Positions 11,481 through 23,332 are shown, numbered from the stretch's first letter. The stretch: DNA of 64,000 bases from Diploptera punctata (GCA_030220185.1 JASPKZ010004202.1:3665001-3729000); one strand, 5' to 3'. Numbers and translations are program-made. Notes: a model not told the origin generated them from the sequence alone.

Positions 11481-11573
11481 ATTAGATAATCAGCAGGAGT
11501 ATCTAAAAATAATCAAGATGTAAATTTATAATTATTTTTTTATTTTTACGTATTCAACTGAACGTAAAAACAC

Positions 11574-11621
11574 ATTTCATTTATTTAGGCGTAGCAGCGG
11601 ACGTCACGCCGGGTACAACTA
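11574..11621 (+). mobile_element. Helitron 3' end remnant
   Basis: Matches the 3' end of the Helitrons at 29228 and 52030 (atttattta..gtagcagcg...cgccgggta), ending in CTAA followed by T. Confidence 0.55.
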
Positions 11622-11649
11622 ATATTAAATATATTGGTAATGAGTTTAA

Positions 11650-12561
11650 CGTTGAAGGTATAGGCAAAGAGAACATAAAACATAGAATTGAAAAGAGTAG
11701 CAAAATAATATCATCGTTAAATTCCATATGGTGGGATAAGCATATTTGGAAAGACACAAAAAAATATATTGGTAAAACATTGGTGGAGTCTGTTGCAATG
11801 TATGGAAGTGAGGTATGGACAATCAATAAGTACTACAAGAATATACTAATAGCTCTAGAAATGGATTATTTACGGAGAAGTGCCAGAAAGTCTAAATTAG
11901 AACATGTCACAAATAAGGAAATTAGAAACATAATGGAAGCATTTTAGATGTCCCGCGCCGTAGCCGAGCGGTTAAGGTAGGAAGCCTTGGCGCAGAGCTA
12001 CGGGACTTGCGCTGGTTCGAGTCTCCATGGGGGAAGAAATTTTCTCATGGTATTTCGGCCAGTATGGAACCGGTGCCCACCCAGCATCGTGAGGCAACTG
12101 GGTAGCTACAATAAGTAGCGGCTCCAGGTTGAGGAACCAGCTATAACGGCTGGGGGACTCGACATGCTAACCACATGTCACCCCTACACTGGCTGTTGAT
12201 CATCTACCTCTGTGATTGACACATGTGGATGTGAAGGGTCAGCAGCCGGCTGGTAAAAGGGCAACCGCTGAATGAAAAGTGGAAAGACCCTCAATCAATC
12301 GGTAATGGAAGCAGAAGAAAGCATAATTGAAAGAATTGAGCAGAAGGAATTAAAGTGGCTAGGACATGTCTTAAGAATGGAAGATGAGCGATGGCATCCG
12401 AACAGAAAGAAGAAAAGAGGGAGACCAAGGTTAACATGGAAGGAAAACATGAAGACAGTAATGCAAGCAAGAGGGCTAATCATCTAAGATGCCCAAGACC
12501 GTAGGCTTTGGAGGTTTTGCACGGGAAGACGCCAGCAGCTGTAAAAACCCGAAGATAGATA
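11650..12561 (+). mobile_element. LINE-E-like 3' fragment split by SINE-1
   Basis: Plus-strand non-LTR 3' part. Before the SINE it reads VESVAMYGSEVWTI, MDYLRRSARKSKLE and NKEIRNIMEA. After it comes IIERIEQKELKWLGHVLRM, then KRGRPRLTWK and a stop near 12487. The 14-bp TSD GGTAATGAGTTTAA flanks it (11636-11649 and 12562-12575). The reading frame is otherwise continuous, so the SINE is the main disruption. Confidence 0.85.
11942..12302 (+). mobile_element. SINE-1 (tRNA-headed) copy 1
   Basis: tRNA-like head with A box TAGCCGAGCGG and B box GGTTCGAGTCTCC, long-variable-arm type, followed by a body of about 260 bp that ends in gaccctcaatc. An 11-bp TSD TAATGGAAGCA (11931-11941 and 12303-12313) proves insertion into the LINE-E-like element. 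The three copies in this window are nearly identical, implying recent activity. Confidence 0.92.
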
Positions 12562-12575
12562 GGTAATGAGTTTAA

Positions 12576-13028
12576 TTTGCTGCTGAAATCTTATTTCAGA
12601 ATTGTGTCGCTCGGTTAAAGACGGTAAAGCGAAACTTTGATCTGGTTTTGTTTGTAAATATTTATTCTGGTCACGTTATTCCGTTTGTTTCAATAAAATT
12701 GCTTTAAATATTCAGAAGTCTTCTCAACAGTAAGCTCCTACAAAATAAGGGAGATTTTGTTTTTATCGTTGCTATTTTACTTTTCCCATATTTTCTGGCG
12801 TATTTCAAGACCAAATAAAGAAAAAAAATGGAATGACAAGAGAAATAAAGTTCCTTGCTTAGCCTACATACATGCTAAGACTTTTGTTACGCAAAAATTA
12901 GTACTTAATATTTATTATTTATTCATTTATCAGGTTTCAACATCATTTCATATCATCATCCTGCACCCAGTTAATCTACTGCCATTCTCCTCCACATCTC
13001 TGGCTTTCCAATCTCCAACGACCAATGA
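12576..13028. other. Unassigned sequence
   Basis: No supported gene or repeat. Confidence 0.3.
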
Positions 13029-13633
13029 CACTAAGCAACAAAAAATAAACTTTTTTTTTTGTCTCAGAAAGAAAAATATGTGATTCTAATAGTATTTTTT
13101 CTCCTGAATTCAAATATGATATCGGGTTTTCTCCATCACGCAAGGTTTCCGAGAGATTCCATCCTTTTAGCCGGGAACCAAGCATTTCAGACTGGTTTTT
13201 GGATAACTTTAATCTCGTATGAGATCGTTAAGATCTTTTTGAGTCAATAAATGAGCCTCAGATGAACAGCTTTGTTCAAAAGTTGTATCACAAAAATCTG
13301 TTCCTTCTTCTTCTTCCTTAATTCCATCAGAATCTGAGCTCTCTTCATCTAATGTCACATGTTCTGGAGGCTTTGGTATGGGGAATTCTTCCCAGCGTGG
13401 AACTGGTCTCATTGCAGATTGCAAGTCAGGGTGCACCACTGTATTTTTTCATTTTGACGTAATCCCTTTAATGTTTGTTAAGCAGAAAATAATTATTTAA
13501 ATCTATTAATTGAAATTGAAATAAAAAAACTGTGGGTGATGGAGAAATTCCGAATACATATTTGAAAACACGATAAAAACTGCATTAAGTACAACTATTG
13601 GTACTCATAAGACAAAAATCAAGTTGACCAGTG
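13029..13633 (-). mobile_element. TIR-X element copy 1 (unnamed DNA transposon)
   Basis: The left end CACTAAGCAACAAAAAAT and, inverted from the right end, CACTGGTCAACTT form TIRs; TTA follows the right end. It carries part of a protein seen again in copies at 15887 and 28040. Superfamily unknown. Confidence 0.6.
13130..13439 (-). pseudogene. Broken ORF of the TIR-X protein, N-terminal side
   Basis: Minus strand. First frame: MRPVPRWEEFPIPKPPE, a Ser/Asp/Glu-rich linker, then LLTQKDLNDLIRD and a stop. Reading one base out of frame, it resumes as LKLSKNQSEMLGSRLKGWNL, so a single-base loss near 13218 breaks the gene. I recall this protein as a multicopy, uncharacterised arthropod family; its function is not known to me. 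It is truncated again at about 13150, where terminal sequence begins. Confidence 0.6.
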
Positions 13634-13732
13634 TTATTTTTTCTCTCATACCCCTCAAAACATCATCAATCCTCGTTATTTATGGCTGTTCTTGTCTCCT
13701 TCTTCTATTTATTTATTATATTTATTCCATCA

Positions 13733-14462
13733 TCATCATCATCATCCGGTATCATGGCAGCTGCCGCCGTCTTCCGGAAACCAAACGCCATTCCTCTCTG
13801 TCCATCCATTGATCTTCCTCCAATCCTCTGATATTCATAGCTGCTTGTACCCCTTCTATCCAAGTTTTCTTCAGTCTTCCTCTCTTCCTTATTTCTATTG
13901 GGATCCATTCCATAACAATTTTAGGCAATCTTTGTTCTGACATTCTTTTGACATGGCCATACCAATGTAATCTTTTCTTTTCTATAATGTCTATGATGTC
14001 CGGCTCCTCTTCTACACCCATAATTTCCCTTATTTCTTTATTTCGTATTCTATCCATTCTAGATTTTCCAGCTCATCTCCTTAAAACGTCCATCTCTGTA
14101 CTTAACATTCTTTTCATTTCCCTGGTAGGAATTTGCCAGACTTCAGCACCATACGTTAAAATGCTCTGAATTATGGTTTGATATATTTTTAATTTTCTAT
14201 TTTTTGTAATATTTTTGCTCCATCAAACAGAGTTTAAAGCATTTATTGCTTGTTTTGTTTGAGCGATTCTGTTTTTAGTTTCTTCTGTGTTATCGCCTGA
14301 ATGGTCTAATTTTGTTCCTAAATAAGTGCATTCAATACTAGGTTTTAGTTCTTCTCCATTGTTGAAATTTATATTTTCCATTTCTTCTCCTATACGCAGA
14401 TATTTAGTTTTCTCTATGTTTATATAAAGTCCGCATTTTTCATATTCTTGTCTTTTAGCCAT
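13733..14462 (-). mobile_element. LINE-E 3' fragment
   Basis: Minus strand. It encodes CGLYINIEKTKYLRI, CTYLGTKLDHSGDN, then after a break YQTIIQSILTYGAEVW, MDRIRNKEIREI, LHWYGHVKRM and KRGRLKKTW. The tail is (GAT)n (catcatcatc at 13729-13747). At least one stop lies in the 14060-14220 segment. It abuts LINE-F at 14463. Confidence 0.85.
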
Positions 14463-15246
14463 ATAATATATGCATGTCTTTCACTGCATACTCAGCATTC
14501 TCCATTCTATCCTTAACTCAGCTTTCCTTTTTGTATCCGCATGCAAATCATTTTTTTTTAATATTGTCTATCATCTGATGTCTTTTCCTGCCTCTAACGT
14601 TCTTTCTGTTGACCATTTCTTCTAGGGCATCCGTCAGCAGGCTGTTTATTCTTAGCCAGTGGCCAATCCAATTTCTTTTCCTCTTCTTTATGAGTTCCAG
14701 CATTGTTCTTCCTTTCACCCACTCTGTCTAGTACATCTTTATTTTTTATTTTGTCTGTCCATTTCATACGTTCCATCCTTCTCCATACACACATCTCAAA
14801 AGCTTATAGTCGCTTTTCCTCATTCCGATTGAGGGTCTTTCCACTTTTTCAGCGGTTGCCCTTTTACCAGCCGGCTGCTGGCCCTTCACATCCACATGTG
14901 TCAATCACAGAGGTAGATGATCAACAGCCAGTGCAGGGGTGACATGTGTTTAGCATATCGAGTCCCCCAGCCGTTATAGATGGTTCCTCAACCTGGAGCC
15001 GCTACTTATTGTAGCTACCCAATTGCCTCACGATGCTGGGTGGGCACCGATCCCATACTGGCCGAAATACCATGAGAAATGTTCTTCCCCCGTGGAGACT
15101 CGAACCAGCGCAAGTCCCGTAGCTCTGCGCCAAGGCTTCCTACCTTAACCGCTCGGCTACGGCGCGGGACCGACATTTCCTCATTCCGTTGTAATTTCCA
15201 AGTCTCTGCACCATACAATGCTACACTCCACACAAAGCAGAAAAAT
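14463..15246 (-). mobile_element. LINE-F 3' fragment split by SINE-1
   Basis: Minus strand. Upstream of the SINE: FVWSVALYGAETWKLQRNEE. Downstream: VWRRMERMKWTDKIKNKDV..., with shifts in the later C-terminal part. The 3' end has the aggaaagc...gtgaaagacatg region also seen after 58735. Compared with the fuller copy at 57433 it is 5'-truncated. Confidence 0.8.
14828..15175 (-). mobile_element. SINE-1 copy 3
   Basis: Near-identical to copies at 11942 and 24984, in reverse. A 13-bp TSD TTTCCTCATTCCG (14815-14827 and 15176-15188) places the insertion in LINE-F. The A and B boxes are intact. Confidence 0.92.
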
Positions 15247-15479
15247 GTAAACAACAGCTATGTAAGTTATAAATAGTTATTTTCTTTGCAAAAATGAACG
15301 ATGAATAGCTTTTTAATCACTCTGTATACAGTTGCGTAGAAATGAACGATATCGTACAACGATTGAGTATAATATTTGTCAGTTCTTTATGAAGGCTTCT
15401 AAAGAGAGCGATGAACTAATCATTTATCTTGCAGAAGAAAACTCGTTTTACTTGAAAAAGTAACTTGGAATAAGAATAA

Positions 15480-15775
15480 TAAAAAGGTTATTGGTCCTTG
15501 TTGCCCTGAGATGGCTCCAGCCAGGGCGCCAGAAAGTCGGCGCCATCAGGCCAACAATCTCGCAAACTGCAACTGTAGCCAGGATACGGGAGAGGGTGTT
15601 TTTGTTAGTCTGGCGCATTGGAATCCAGGCGCCAGGTTTATGGAACGGAGGGTGAGACACATCATGGCCGATCCGATGACTAAATGTTGGCTCATCCCCT
15701 TCACAAGCTTTCAAGAACATTACAAAGTAAACCAAAACTCTTTCCATGCTGACACAGGTTTTGTTATCCTATAAA
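15480..15775. other. Unrecognised GC-richer block
   Basis: About 300 bp clearly richer in GC than its surroundings, open on both strands (plus 15511-15774, minus 15747-15448). Neither translation is recognisable to me. It could be a fragment of an element or an old exon; no splice sites are convincing. Confidence 0.3.
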
Positions 15776-15886
15776 GTAATGTTTGTCTTGTAAATGTCCT
15801 ATCTATTGGAAATCAAAGATATAAAATATCAAGAAAGGAATTTTTACAACACCATTTTCTGATTTTACTATAATAAGCAATAATTA

Positions 15887-16631
15887 CACTGGTCAACAAA
15901 AATGAACTTTTTTCTTTCACAAGAATAAAAATACGAGATTTTAGAAGTACTTTTCATCCTGAATTTAAATATTTCAGTTTTTTTCCTATCAGGCAAGAGT
16001 TTTCTGTGATATTCATTTACATTTTATATAATTTTTAATAAAATCCATCTAACTCTAACTCATTCTTACTTACATAGAAAGTGGTAGATAGTGATTTTTG
16101 GGCATATTTTGCATCTGGATGTTCATCGAATGGAAGATCACAGGATACCCAAACAAATGTTAAGATATCAACCTGCAGGAAGAAGAAGACCAGGACGTCC
16201 ACTGAAAAGACTTTTGGATGATATTTCTCTTGAGGCCGAAACAGATCAAACAAATGGCCTAAATTCGTGAATGTACTATGATGACGATGATGATGAACAT
16301 CTTTCTTCTTGGTCCAACAGTAGTCAGCCAGCATATTAGAACTCCACTTGTCTTGGTACCTCTTTTCCATTGTGGAAATTTGCTGATGAAAACGCTCACC
16401 GTGCTCATCAGAGACAGCCCTTAAATACAGCTTCAATAAAATCACTACATATAAGGTAAAGGTTCCTATGACAGGTCAAAGAGAATGCTAAAATCAATTT
16501 TTAAAAAGTAGCTGTGACAAAAAAAACTGTGCCTGACGGAAAAATTCTGACTACATATCTGAATTCAGTATGAAAAATGCACTAGATTCACTAATCAGAT
16601 TTCTTGTGAAGAAAACCGTGTCGGACCAGTG
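15887..16631 (-). mobile_element. TIR-X element copy 2 with nested LINE-B stub
   Basis: CACTGGTCAACAAAAAT at the left and, inverted, CACTGGTCCGA at the right, flanked on both sides by TTA (15884-15886 and 16632-16634). The minus strand encodes AVSDEHGERFHQQISTMEKR and MLADYCW near 16300-16440, the C-terminal side of the TIR-X protein. A LINE-B fragment interrupts it. Confidence 0.7.
16106..16285 (+). mobile_element. LINE-B 3' stub nested in TIR-X
   Basis: Plus-strand match to LINE-B (HRMEDHRIPKQMLRYQPAGR, RPGRPLKRLL) ending in a gatgatgatga tail. About 180 bp, heavily 5'-truncated. Confidence 0.8.
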
Positions 16632-16634
16632 TTA

Positions 16635-17205
16635 TCAGAAATCCAATAGCAATATGCCAGCTATCATGTTAGATAACGAACAAATTTCTTATACCGACGT
16701 CGTCAAAAACTTGGAACTTTACTTAGATCCTAATCTAAATTGGAATACCCAAATGAAACAAACCATCTAACGAGATCTTCCCCATAATGCATTCGCTGAA
16801 GCGTCTCAAGAAGTTTCTTCCTACAGCTCTTAAAAGAATTTTAATCCAAACTTTAGTGATGCCGCATTTTGACTACTGTGACGTTCTACTAACTGACATA
16901 AGTGACGGATTGTCGGACAAACTGCAGCGTGTCCATAATATGTGTATCAGATTCATGTTTAATGTCCGAATCACATTTCTCCATTTTTCCACGAATTGTC
17001 ATGGCTACATTTTAAAGAGAGGTGGAAATTACACTGTCTAATTCTCTTATTTAAGATCCTACATACCTCGATTCCCAATAATTTAGCCTCTCGTTTCCAG
17101 TATCTATCCTCAAACCATAACTTAAACACAAGATCACAACATAGTCTCTTGCTTAATATACCGCAACATAGGACATCACATCACTCCATGTCATATAATG
17201 TCTAG
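16635..17205 (+). mobile_element. Jockey-like reverse transcriptase C-terminal fragment
   Basis: Plus strand. DVVKNLELYLDPNLNWNTQM, then after a frameshift near 16775 LKRLKKFLPTALKRILIQTL, PHFDYCDV, LSDKLQRVHNMCIRFMFNVR, then after another shift LHFKERWKLHCLILLFKIL. These match the RT-distal part of Jockey-clade ORF2. No catalytic motif remains. Confidence 0.75.
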
Positions 17206-17212
17206 GTAATAG

Positions 17213-17231
17213 CCGGAAATCGAATCCGGGA
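17213..17231 (-). repeat. tRNA T-arm-like fragment
   Basis: The inverse reads CCGGATTCGATTTCCGG, a perfect T-arm stem with a 7-nt loop. No acceptor or anticodon arm, so a SINE remnant rather than a tRNA gene. Confidence 0.4.
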
Positions 17232-17280
17232 CCCTGGGATGTTTGTCAGACATATTGAAAGTAACACTACAGAGTCGGTC

Positions 17281-17820
<540 letters not shown>

Positions 17821-18248
17821 GTGGGGGTTTTTAATGCACAAATGAAAAAAAAATTACTCGCCACTGAAATGGACTACTGGAGACGTGCTGCAAGAATATC
17901 CAGGAAGGATAAAATCAGAAATTCGTATATAAAAGAAAAAATGGAGGTACAATATTCAATATTAGATTTTATAAAGAAGAAACAATTGAATTGGTACGGA
18001 CACATTGGAAGGATGGAAGAAGGAAGACTACCTAAGATAATCATGGATTGGGAACCACAGGGAAGGAAAAATAAGTGTAGACTAAATATTACGTGGATTC
18101 AGGGAATGAATGAAGCTAAGAGGGAATGGGAAATAGAAGAAGATATATGGATGAACAGACAAGAATGGAAAAATGTGTTGAAACAAATGTGTAGTTAACT
18201 GTGAACATGGGTACTGGAAAAATGTATATTCATTGTAAAAGCCGGAAT

Positions 18249-18299
<51 letters not shown>
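17821..18299 (+). mobile_element. LINE-E-related 3' end with (TTA)n tail
   Basis: Open frame 17821-18198: MDYWRRAARISRKDKIRN, NWYGHIGRMEEGRLPK, then degraded GRP motif (RKNKCRLNITW) and a natural-looking stop. About 65 bp of 3' UTR follows, then (TTA)n at 18264-18299. It is truncated at the (TTA)n block on its 5' side. Related to LINE-E by the MxxEEDxWMxRxEWK ending. Confidence 0.8.
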
Positions 18300-18940
18300 T
18301 TGTACGTGTAATATACAGTGTGATGAGGAGGGATATAAAGGACAATGTGCTGATGGGATCGAGTGTCAAGATTATGTGTGTCGGATAGTCTGATGAAGCG
18401 GCGTGATAAATAATTAGGCGATGATGTGTGAAATATTTTAGTTTAATGTATGAAATTCGTGTGAAACAATGTTTTTTGTTTGAAATTAATGTGTTAAACT
18501 GGCGAAAGGTATAAAACTTGACTTGTTATGATAAAAATCTTTATAAGCAAACCCAGTTTTCTTCTAATCTAAAATCTTGTCTCTGAAAAGAAGTTTTACG
18601 CCACTTTAACTTGAGATGAGGAGGGGCCTGTTGTTATATAACACAATAAGTTTATTTCTTTCTTCTTTTCCATTTACTTTTAGCAGATGAAGTCTCCACA
18701 TTAAATTCTTTCATGTTTTGAGTTTTCATTTTGAGTATTGTTCAGTTGTCTTCATTTATATTTATACGCTCTTTTGTTTTCAATAAAGAGTTATTCCCCT
18801 TTTATTTTTCAAACGCCTGCTTTTCTTTTAGTAGCTCAAGTCATAAAGTTAAAAAAACAACAAAATTTTTGATGTTACCATACTATTTTATTTTGTTTAT
18901 ATATTTCTATGGATGACACAGACGTTATAGTGTTTTTATT
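18300..18940. other. Unassigned sequence
   Basis: AT-rich, no supported feature. Confidence 0.3.
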
Positions 18941-18953
18941 TATTCTTATTTAT

Positions 18954-19361
18954 TATATTGTATTGTAAGCTCATGTTTTCCCTTTACATAGATTTAGGCG
19001 CTCTCCCCCTACAGGGAAGCATTTGAACCATACTAATTTAGTTACACTTGTTTTCGTATAGATGTCATTTTGAGTGGTACGTGGTCATCGTTCCGCCTCA
19101 TACTGACATCTAGGAAACCAAGGTAGTACTAGGACAGAAAAATTCGGTACATTTTGCTTAGAAGCCTTTTAATTCAGGCTTAAGGATATTTTACGAGTCT
19201 GCAAATCTTCAGACTCGGGACCCACGGCTTAATGTCCCTGCAGGAGGACTTGCTCCTTGGATTTTTCCATCCTAAAAAATCCATCGACCCCGGCCGGGTT
19301 TGAACCAGCGACCCTCGGGACCAGAGGCAAGGAGCTTAACCACTAGTCCACCGCGGCCGAC
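18954..19361 (-). mobile_element. SINE-2 (tRNA-headed) copy 1
   Basis: Head near 19361 reads GTGGACTAGTGGTTAAGCTC (A box) and GGTTCAAACCCGG (B box). The body is about 330 bp and ends in a tattgtattgta-type repeat. A 13-bp TSD TATTCTTATTTAT lies at 18941-18953 and 19362-19374. Confidence 0.9.
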
Positions 19362-19380
19362 TATTCTTATTTATAATAAT

Positions 19381-19382
<2 letters not shown>

Positions 19383-19438
<56 letters not shown>

Positions 19439-19500
19439 TCTTATTTTAGCTGGCCGAGTTAAGGCATAAGGCCTTCCCTTCCACTCAACCAGCGAATAGT
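19383..19500 (-). mobile_element. (AAT)n and non-LTR 3' tail
   Basis: aat repeats at 19383-19436 followed by the inverse of the ctggttgagtggaagag...taaaataa 3' end also found at 11395 and 63876. Confidence 0.7.
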
Positions 19501-19629
19501 AGAATTATATAAAAATTACATACATATTACAAATTAAGATATTATTAAAATATATATTTACAGTCGCTTTAACGTGTAGGATCATACATCTGCAATATTT
19601 TGATTTGCATGTATTATAACTAACTAATT

Positions 19630-19945
19630 CCATCGCTGTGGTCTCGATGTAACGTGCTGCCTTGTCACGCAGCGGGCCCGGGTTTGATTCCCGGTCGGGA
19701 CAGGCTCCTGGGTGAGGTTTTTTTTCGGGTTTTTCCTCACCTCTGAGAAAAATGTCAGGAAGTTTAGGGGCCCAATGGTCACCGAAAATCATCCGGCCAT
19801 CATCATCCTTCACCGGCGTGGAAAGCAACGGGAAGCTACCACACCTACAATTCCCTAGTAAAGCTGCAAAGCAAAGCATGCAAATGCTATGATTGCAGTG
19901 AAAGATCTGCTCTCGGGCAGAATTAATATGGGTAGTGGGATGGAT
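19630..19945 (+). mobile_element. SINE-3 copy
   Basis: Plus-strand copy: gctgtggtctcgatgtaac head, B box GGTTTGATTCCC (one change from consensus), then the tcctcacctctgag region, short catcatcatcc block and the ctgctctcgggcagaatta tail. Confidence 0.85.
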
Positions 19946-19999
19946 AACTAACTCACCGGCACTATCGAACCTAGAAGTTCATGGCCTAGACTAGACTAG

Positions 20000-20560
20000 A
20001 CTATGTTGGAAGAGAAGGACCACCCAAGTGTCCCCATAGACGCCAAATGATCGCCCGACCTGCCAAGCGAGCTCTCGGTTCGACCCGTGCGCCCACTCGG
20101 CAGCCGAGAAGAATCGGCTTGCGGGGAAACCATCCTATCCCTTCCGGCCGCATCAGGTTTTTCAGCCCTTTTGTGTAGATATGTCGACGATTGAGTGAAT
20201 ATTTACTGCCGACAACAACCAGCCGCAGATCAGGAAGCAAAGCACCAGCGGTCGGACATTAGCAAGCCTTAAAGCTGGCCGTGGCTTATGATGATGTACT
20301 GGTAGTTAATTCAATCCGCCAAGAGGAAGACCGCAACCGCCACCGTCGCCGCAAGCCCCGAGGGGACAAGAAAAGGAAGGTCAACCGCTAGCCCAATCAG
20401 AGAAACTGCTCCTTTCAGGATAAGCGGATCTGTTGCGAAGTTTTGAATTTGGAAAATTTTGGGAGCAAAATTTACTGGTGGATTCCAGGGAACCACTCCG
20501 ACATTTGTCATTAAAGCCAAGGGAAACCATTAAAACTTTAGCAGAATGGCTAGAAGTTAG
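20000..20560. other. GC-rich unexplained block
   Basis: About 500 bp, much richer in GC and CpG than flanks. Minus-strand ORFs at 20240-20001 and 20520-20311 are not recognisable. It may be the 5' part of a retroelement, an old exon or pseudogene. A LINE-A terminal snippet (actatcgaacc) precedes it at about 19960. Confidence 0.3.
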
Positions 20561-20598
20561 TGAGGTATCATAAATAATTTGGAAAATAAATTATTATA

Positions 20599-20972
20599 GT
20601 TAACCAAAGAGAGATGAACAGACCGGTGAATGGAGAAGACTACATAACAATGAACTACATGGTCTTTATAGGAAGCCATATATAATAAGAACAGTTAAGT
20701 CTCGTAGACTGCGATAGGCAGGACATGTTGCGCGTATGGGGAATGAAAGACGTGCATGGAAACTTCTTGTAGGAAAGCCAGAAGAAAAACGCCCAGTTGG
20801 TAGACCAAGAATGAGGTGGGAGAACAACATTAACTATGATTTGAGGGAAGTAGATTATACAGAGAATGATTGGAAAGCATTAGCTCAGGATAGGGATGTA
20901 TGGAGAGCTTATGTCCGCGCGGCTATGAACCTTCGGGTTCGATAGTGCCAGTGAGTAAGTAAGTAAGTAATT
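20599..20972 (+). mobile_element. LINE-A 3' copy
   Basis: Reads ARMGNERRAWKLLVGKPEEK, GRPRMRWENN, DWKALAQDRDVWRAYVRAAM and LRVR then stop, followed by a (GTAA)n tail. 5'-truncated at about 20599. Confidence 0.9.
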
Positions 20973-21017
20973 ATTATAGTTAATCATTCGAAATGATCAG
21001 CTTCTTCGGCTTTGTGG

Positions 21018-21300
21018 CGAATTAGCCCCGCGGACATAATGTCTCCATACATCCCTATCCTGAAATAATTATTTCAAATCATCTTCCCATATAATCTACT
21101 TCCCTCAAATCATAGTTAATCTTAGTCTACCAACTGGGCGTTTTCCCTCTGGTTTTCCTACAAAATGCTTCCATGCACTTCTTCCATTCCTCATTGGGTG
21201 CCGCATTTCCAGTCCATCGTAGACTGTGAGACTTACTGTTCTTATTATATCTGGCTTCGTACACAGATCATAGGGCCTATATGTAGTCTTCAATTTCGTC
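21018..21300 (-). mobile_element. LINE-A 3' degenerate copy
   Basis: Inverse match to the LINE-A 3' third with small deletions; part reads RNGRSAWKHFVGKPEGKRP. Not coding overall. Confidence 0.75.
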
Positions 21301-21326
21301 CATTAGACCAAGGATGAGATGTAAGA

Positions 21327-22146
21327 TCGGCAGCGGTGGACTAGTGGTTATGCTCCTTGCCTCTGGTCCCGAGAGTCGCGGGTTCAAACCGGCCGAGGTC
21401 GATGGATTTTTTATGACGGAAAATTCCAAGGAACAAGTCCTCCAAGAGGGAGTTTAAGCCGTGGGTCCCGAGTCTGAAGATTTTCAGGCTAGTAAAAAAT
21501 CTTTAAGCCTAAATGAAAATGCATCTAAGCAAAATTTACCGAATTTTCCTGTCCTAGTACTATCTTACTTTAAGGGAGTATTTGAGAATAAAGTTCTTAG
21601 GAAAATGTTTGGACCAAAGAGAGATGAACAGACAGTTGAATGGAGAAGACTACATAACAATGAATTACATGGTCTTTATAGGAAGCCAGATATAATAAGA
21701 ACAGTTAAGTCTCGTAGACTGCTATGGGCAGGACATGTTGCGCGTATGGGGAATGAAAGACGTGCATGGAAACTTCTTGTAGGAAAGCCAGAAGGAAAAC
21801 GCCCAGTTGGTAGACCAAGAATGAGGTGGGAGAACAACATTAACTATGATTTGAGGGAAGTAGATTATACAGGGAATGATTGGAAAGCATTAGCTCTGGA
21901 TAGGGATGTATGGAGAGCTTATGTCCGCGCGGCCATGAACCTACGGGTTCGATAGTGCCAGTGAGTAAGTAAGTAAGTACTACCTTGGTTTCCTAGATGT
22001 CAGTATGAGGCGGAACGCTGACCACGGACCACTCAAAATGACATCTATACGAAAACAAGTGTTGCTAAATTAGTATGGTTCAAATTCTTCCCTGTAGGTG
22101 GAGAGCGCCTAAATCTCTGTAAAGGGAAAACATAGGCTTACTTGTA
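21327..22146 (+). mobile_element. SINE-2 copy 2, interrupted by LINE-A
   Basis: tRNA-like head with GTGGACTAGTGGTTATGCTC and GGTTCAAACCGG, followed by the SINE-2 body, which is broken at 21562 and resumes at 21976 with the ccttggtttcctagatg segment. Confidence 0.9.
21563..21975 (+). mobile_element. LINE-A 3' copy nested in SINE-2
   Basis: Encodes FENKVLRKMFGPKRDEQT through ARMGNERRAW and GRPRMRWENN to LRVR stop, in one frame of about 120 codons. It ends in (GTAA)n. The 7-bp TSD AGTACTA (21556-21562 and 21976-21982) is found once in the uninterrupted SINE-2 at 18954. A 16-bp deletion near 21580 lies between gag repeats. Confidence 0.92.
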
Positions 22147-22883
22147 TGAGGTGTGAGAATATTATTAAACATGAATTGAGGGAGGGGTCCTCATCTAGGG
22201 GATATGTGGATGGCGACCACAAGGTGCCCAAGCTGAGCAAAACATTTCTTCCACTTACTTGTGTTTTGCACTCTTTTAACTTTACTATCTAACCTCTCTT
22301 GGTTAACTCTTGTTTTTTTCAACCCCGACGCTATTAGGGCATCCGAAAACTAGGGAGTATTTCCTTTCTTCCATTTCTTCTTTCCTTTATTTTCTTTTTC
22401 TTCTCCAGAAAAGCCTGACCAGAGGCTATAAGATGGCAGCCCCATGACTGGTCTTGCCTTCCTTTGGCCAGCAACCAATGATCTGATCTGATTGCGTGAC
22501 GGTGACATGGCACCGTCCAAGGCTCTGCATACTGATACACAATGGTGCGTCTTGGCAGTTAATTCCTTCGTGGCTATCATTATAGGATTGTGGTTCATTT
22601 AATCCTAGCCAATCATAATAAGATGGTTTTCTTTTTGGTCTATGTATCTGGATGATAGATTGTGGATATATCCACATAGTATATTGATATCAAGTCGCAC
22701 TATTTAGTACAACTCGCTATCACACTCCATGCGAGCAACTCGCACAATCTATTTAGTTTTTGGTTCACTTTAACTTTAACCTATATTACACAGGTTAAAG
22801 ATCCTGTGCAAGAAGAGGAATCTCTCCATAGGAGAGGGTAATTCAGCCAATAATGGTCGAAGACCCTGCAGATATTCATCAAC
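22147..22883. repeat. Unclassified repeat-like sequence
   Basis: A segment near 22420-22460 (ccagtcatggggctgccat, agcctctgg.caggc) is similar to 53470-53520, so at least part is repetitive. The minus strand has short ORFs of no recognised family. It may be the region following the Jockey gag-like ORF. Confidence 0.35.
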
Positions 22884-23320
22884 TTACTGCCCTAGTTGTA
22901 ATGTTGGCAATTGCTGGCCCTGACCTTGAACATTGCTGTTCACCGTTTTGTTTTGGGAAGAGATGCCTTTCTTTAAGGATTGAGAGAAGGATACATTGGG
23001 TTGGGCTTTCACCGAAGTGAAAGTCCTTGGTTGAGATATATTTGGTTTGGGTTGGGCTGCCCTATTATAAGTCTCCAGCGCCGCCTGAAAAACAGGGCAG
23101 CCGCGATAGGATGCTGGATGTCCATTCGCTCCGCAATTTGCACACTTTAGCAAATTTGCATTTCTCTGTGCAGAGGCTTTAATTGGACAGTCCTTATGTC
23201 CATGGGCCTCGGCACAGATTACGCAGCGTAGCGTCCGGCAGCATGCGGAAAAGGTGTGGTTGAAAGACTGGCATCTAAAACATTGTTTAAGGCCAGTCGC
23301 AGCAACCAATCGAAGGGACT
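22884..23320 (-). mobile_element. Jockey-type gag-like ORF1 with three zinc knuckles
   Basis: Minus-strand ORF of about 141 codons with three CCHC fingers: CFRCQSFNHTFSAC (CX2CX4HX4C), CVICAEAHGHKDC (CX2CX3HX4C) and CANCGANGHPASYRGC (CX2CX4HX6C). This spacing is typical of Jockey/I-type ORF1 nucleic-acid-binding proteins. A Gln/Pro/Ser-rich tail follows. The N-terminal part is lost at the junction with LINE-C near 23325, and no ORF2 follows. Confidence 0.85.
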
Positions 23321-23332
23321 ATTATTATGCTT

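Noticed and set aside
11951..12035. tRNA gene
   Set aside because: The A and B boxes and head are tRNA-like, but three near-identical copies carry the same long body and TSDs, so these are SINE heads.
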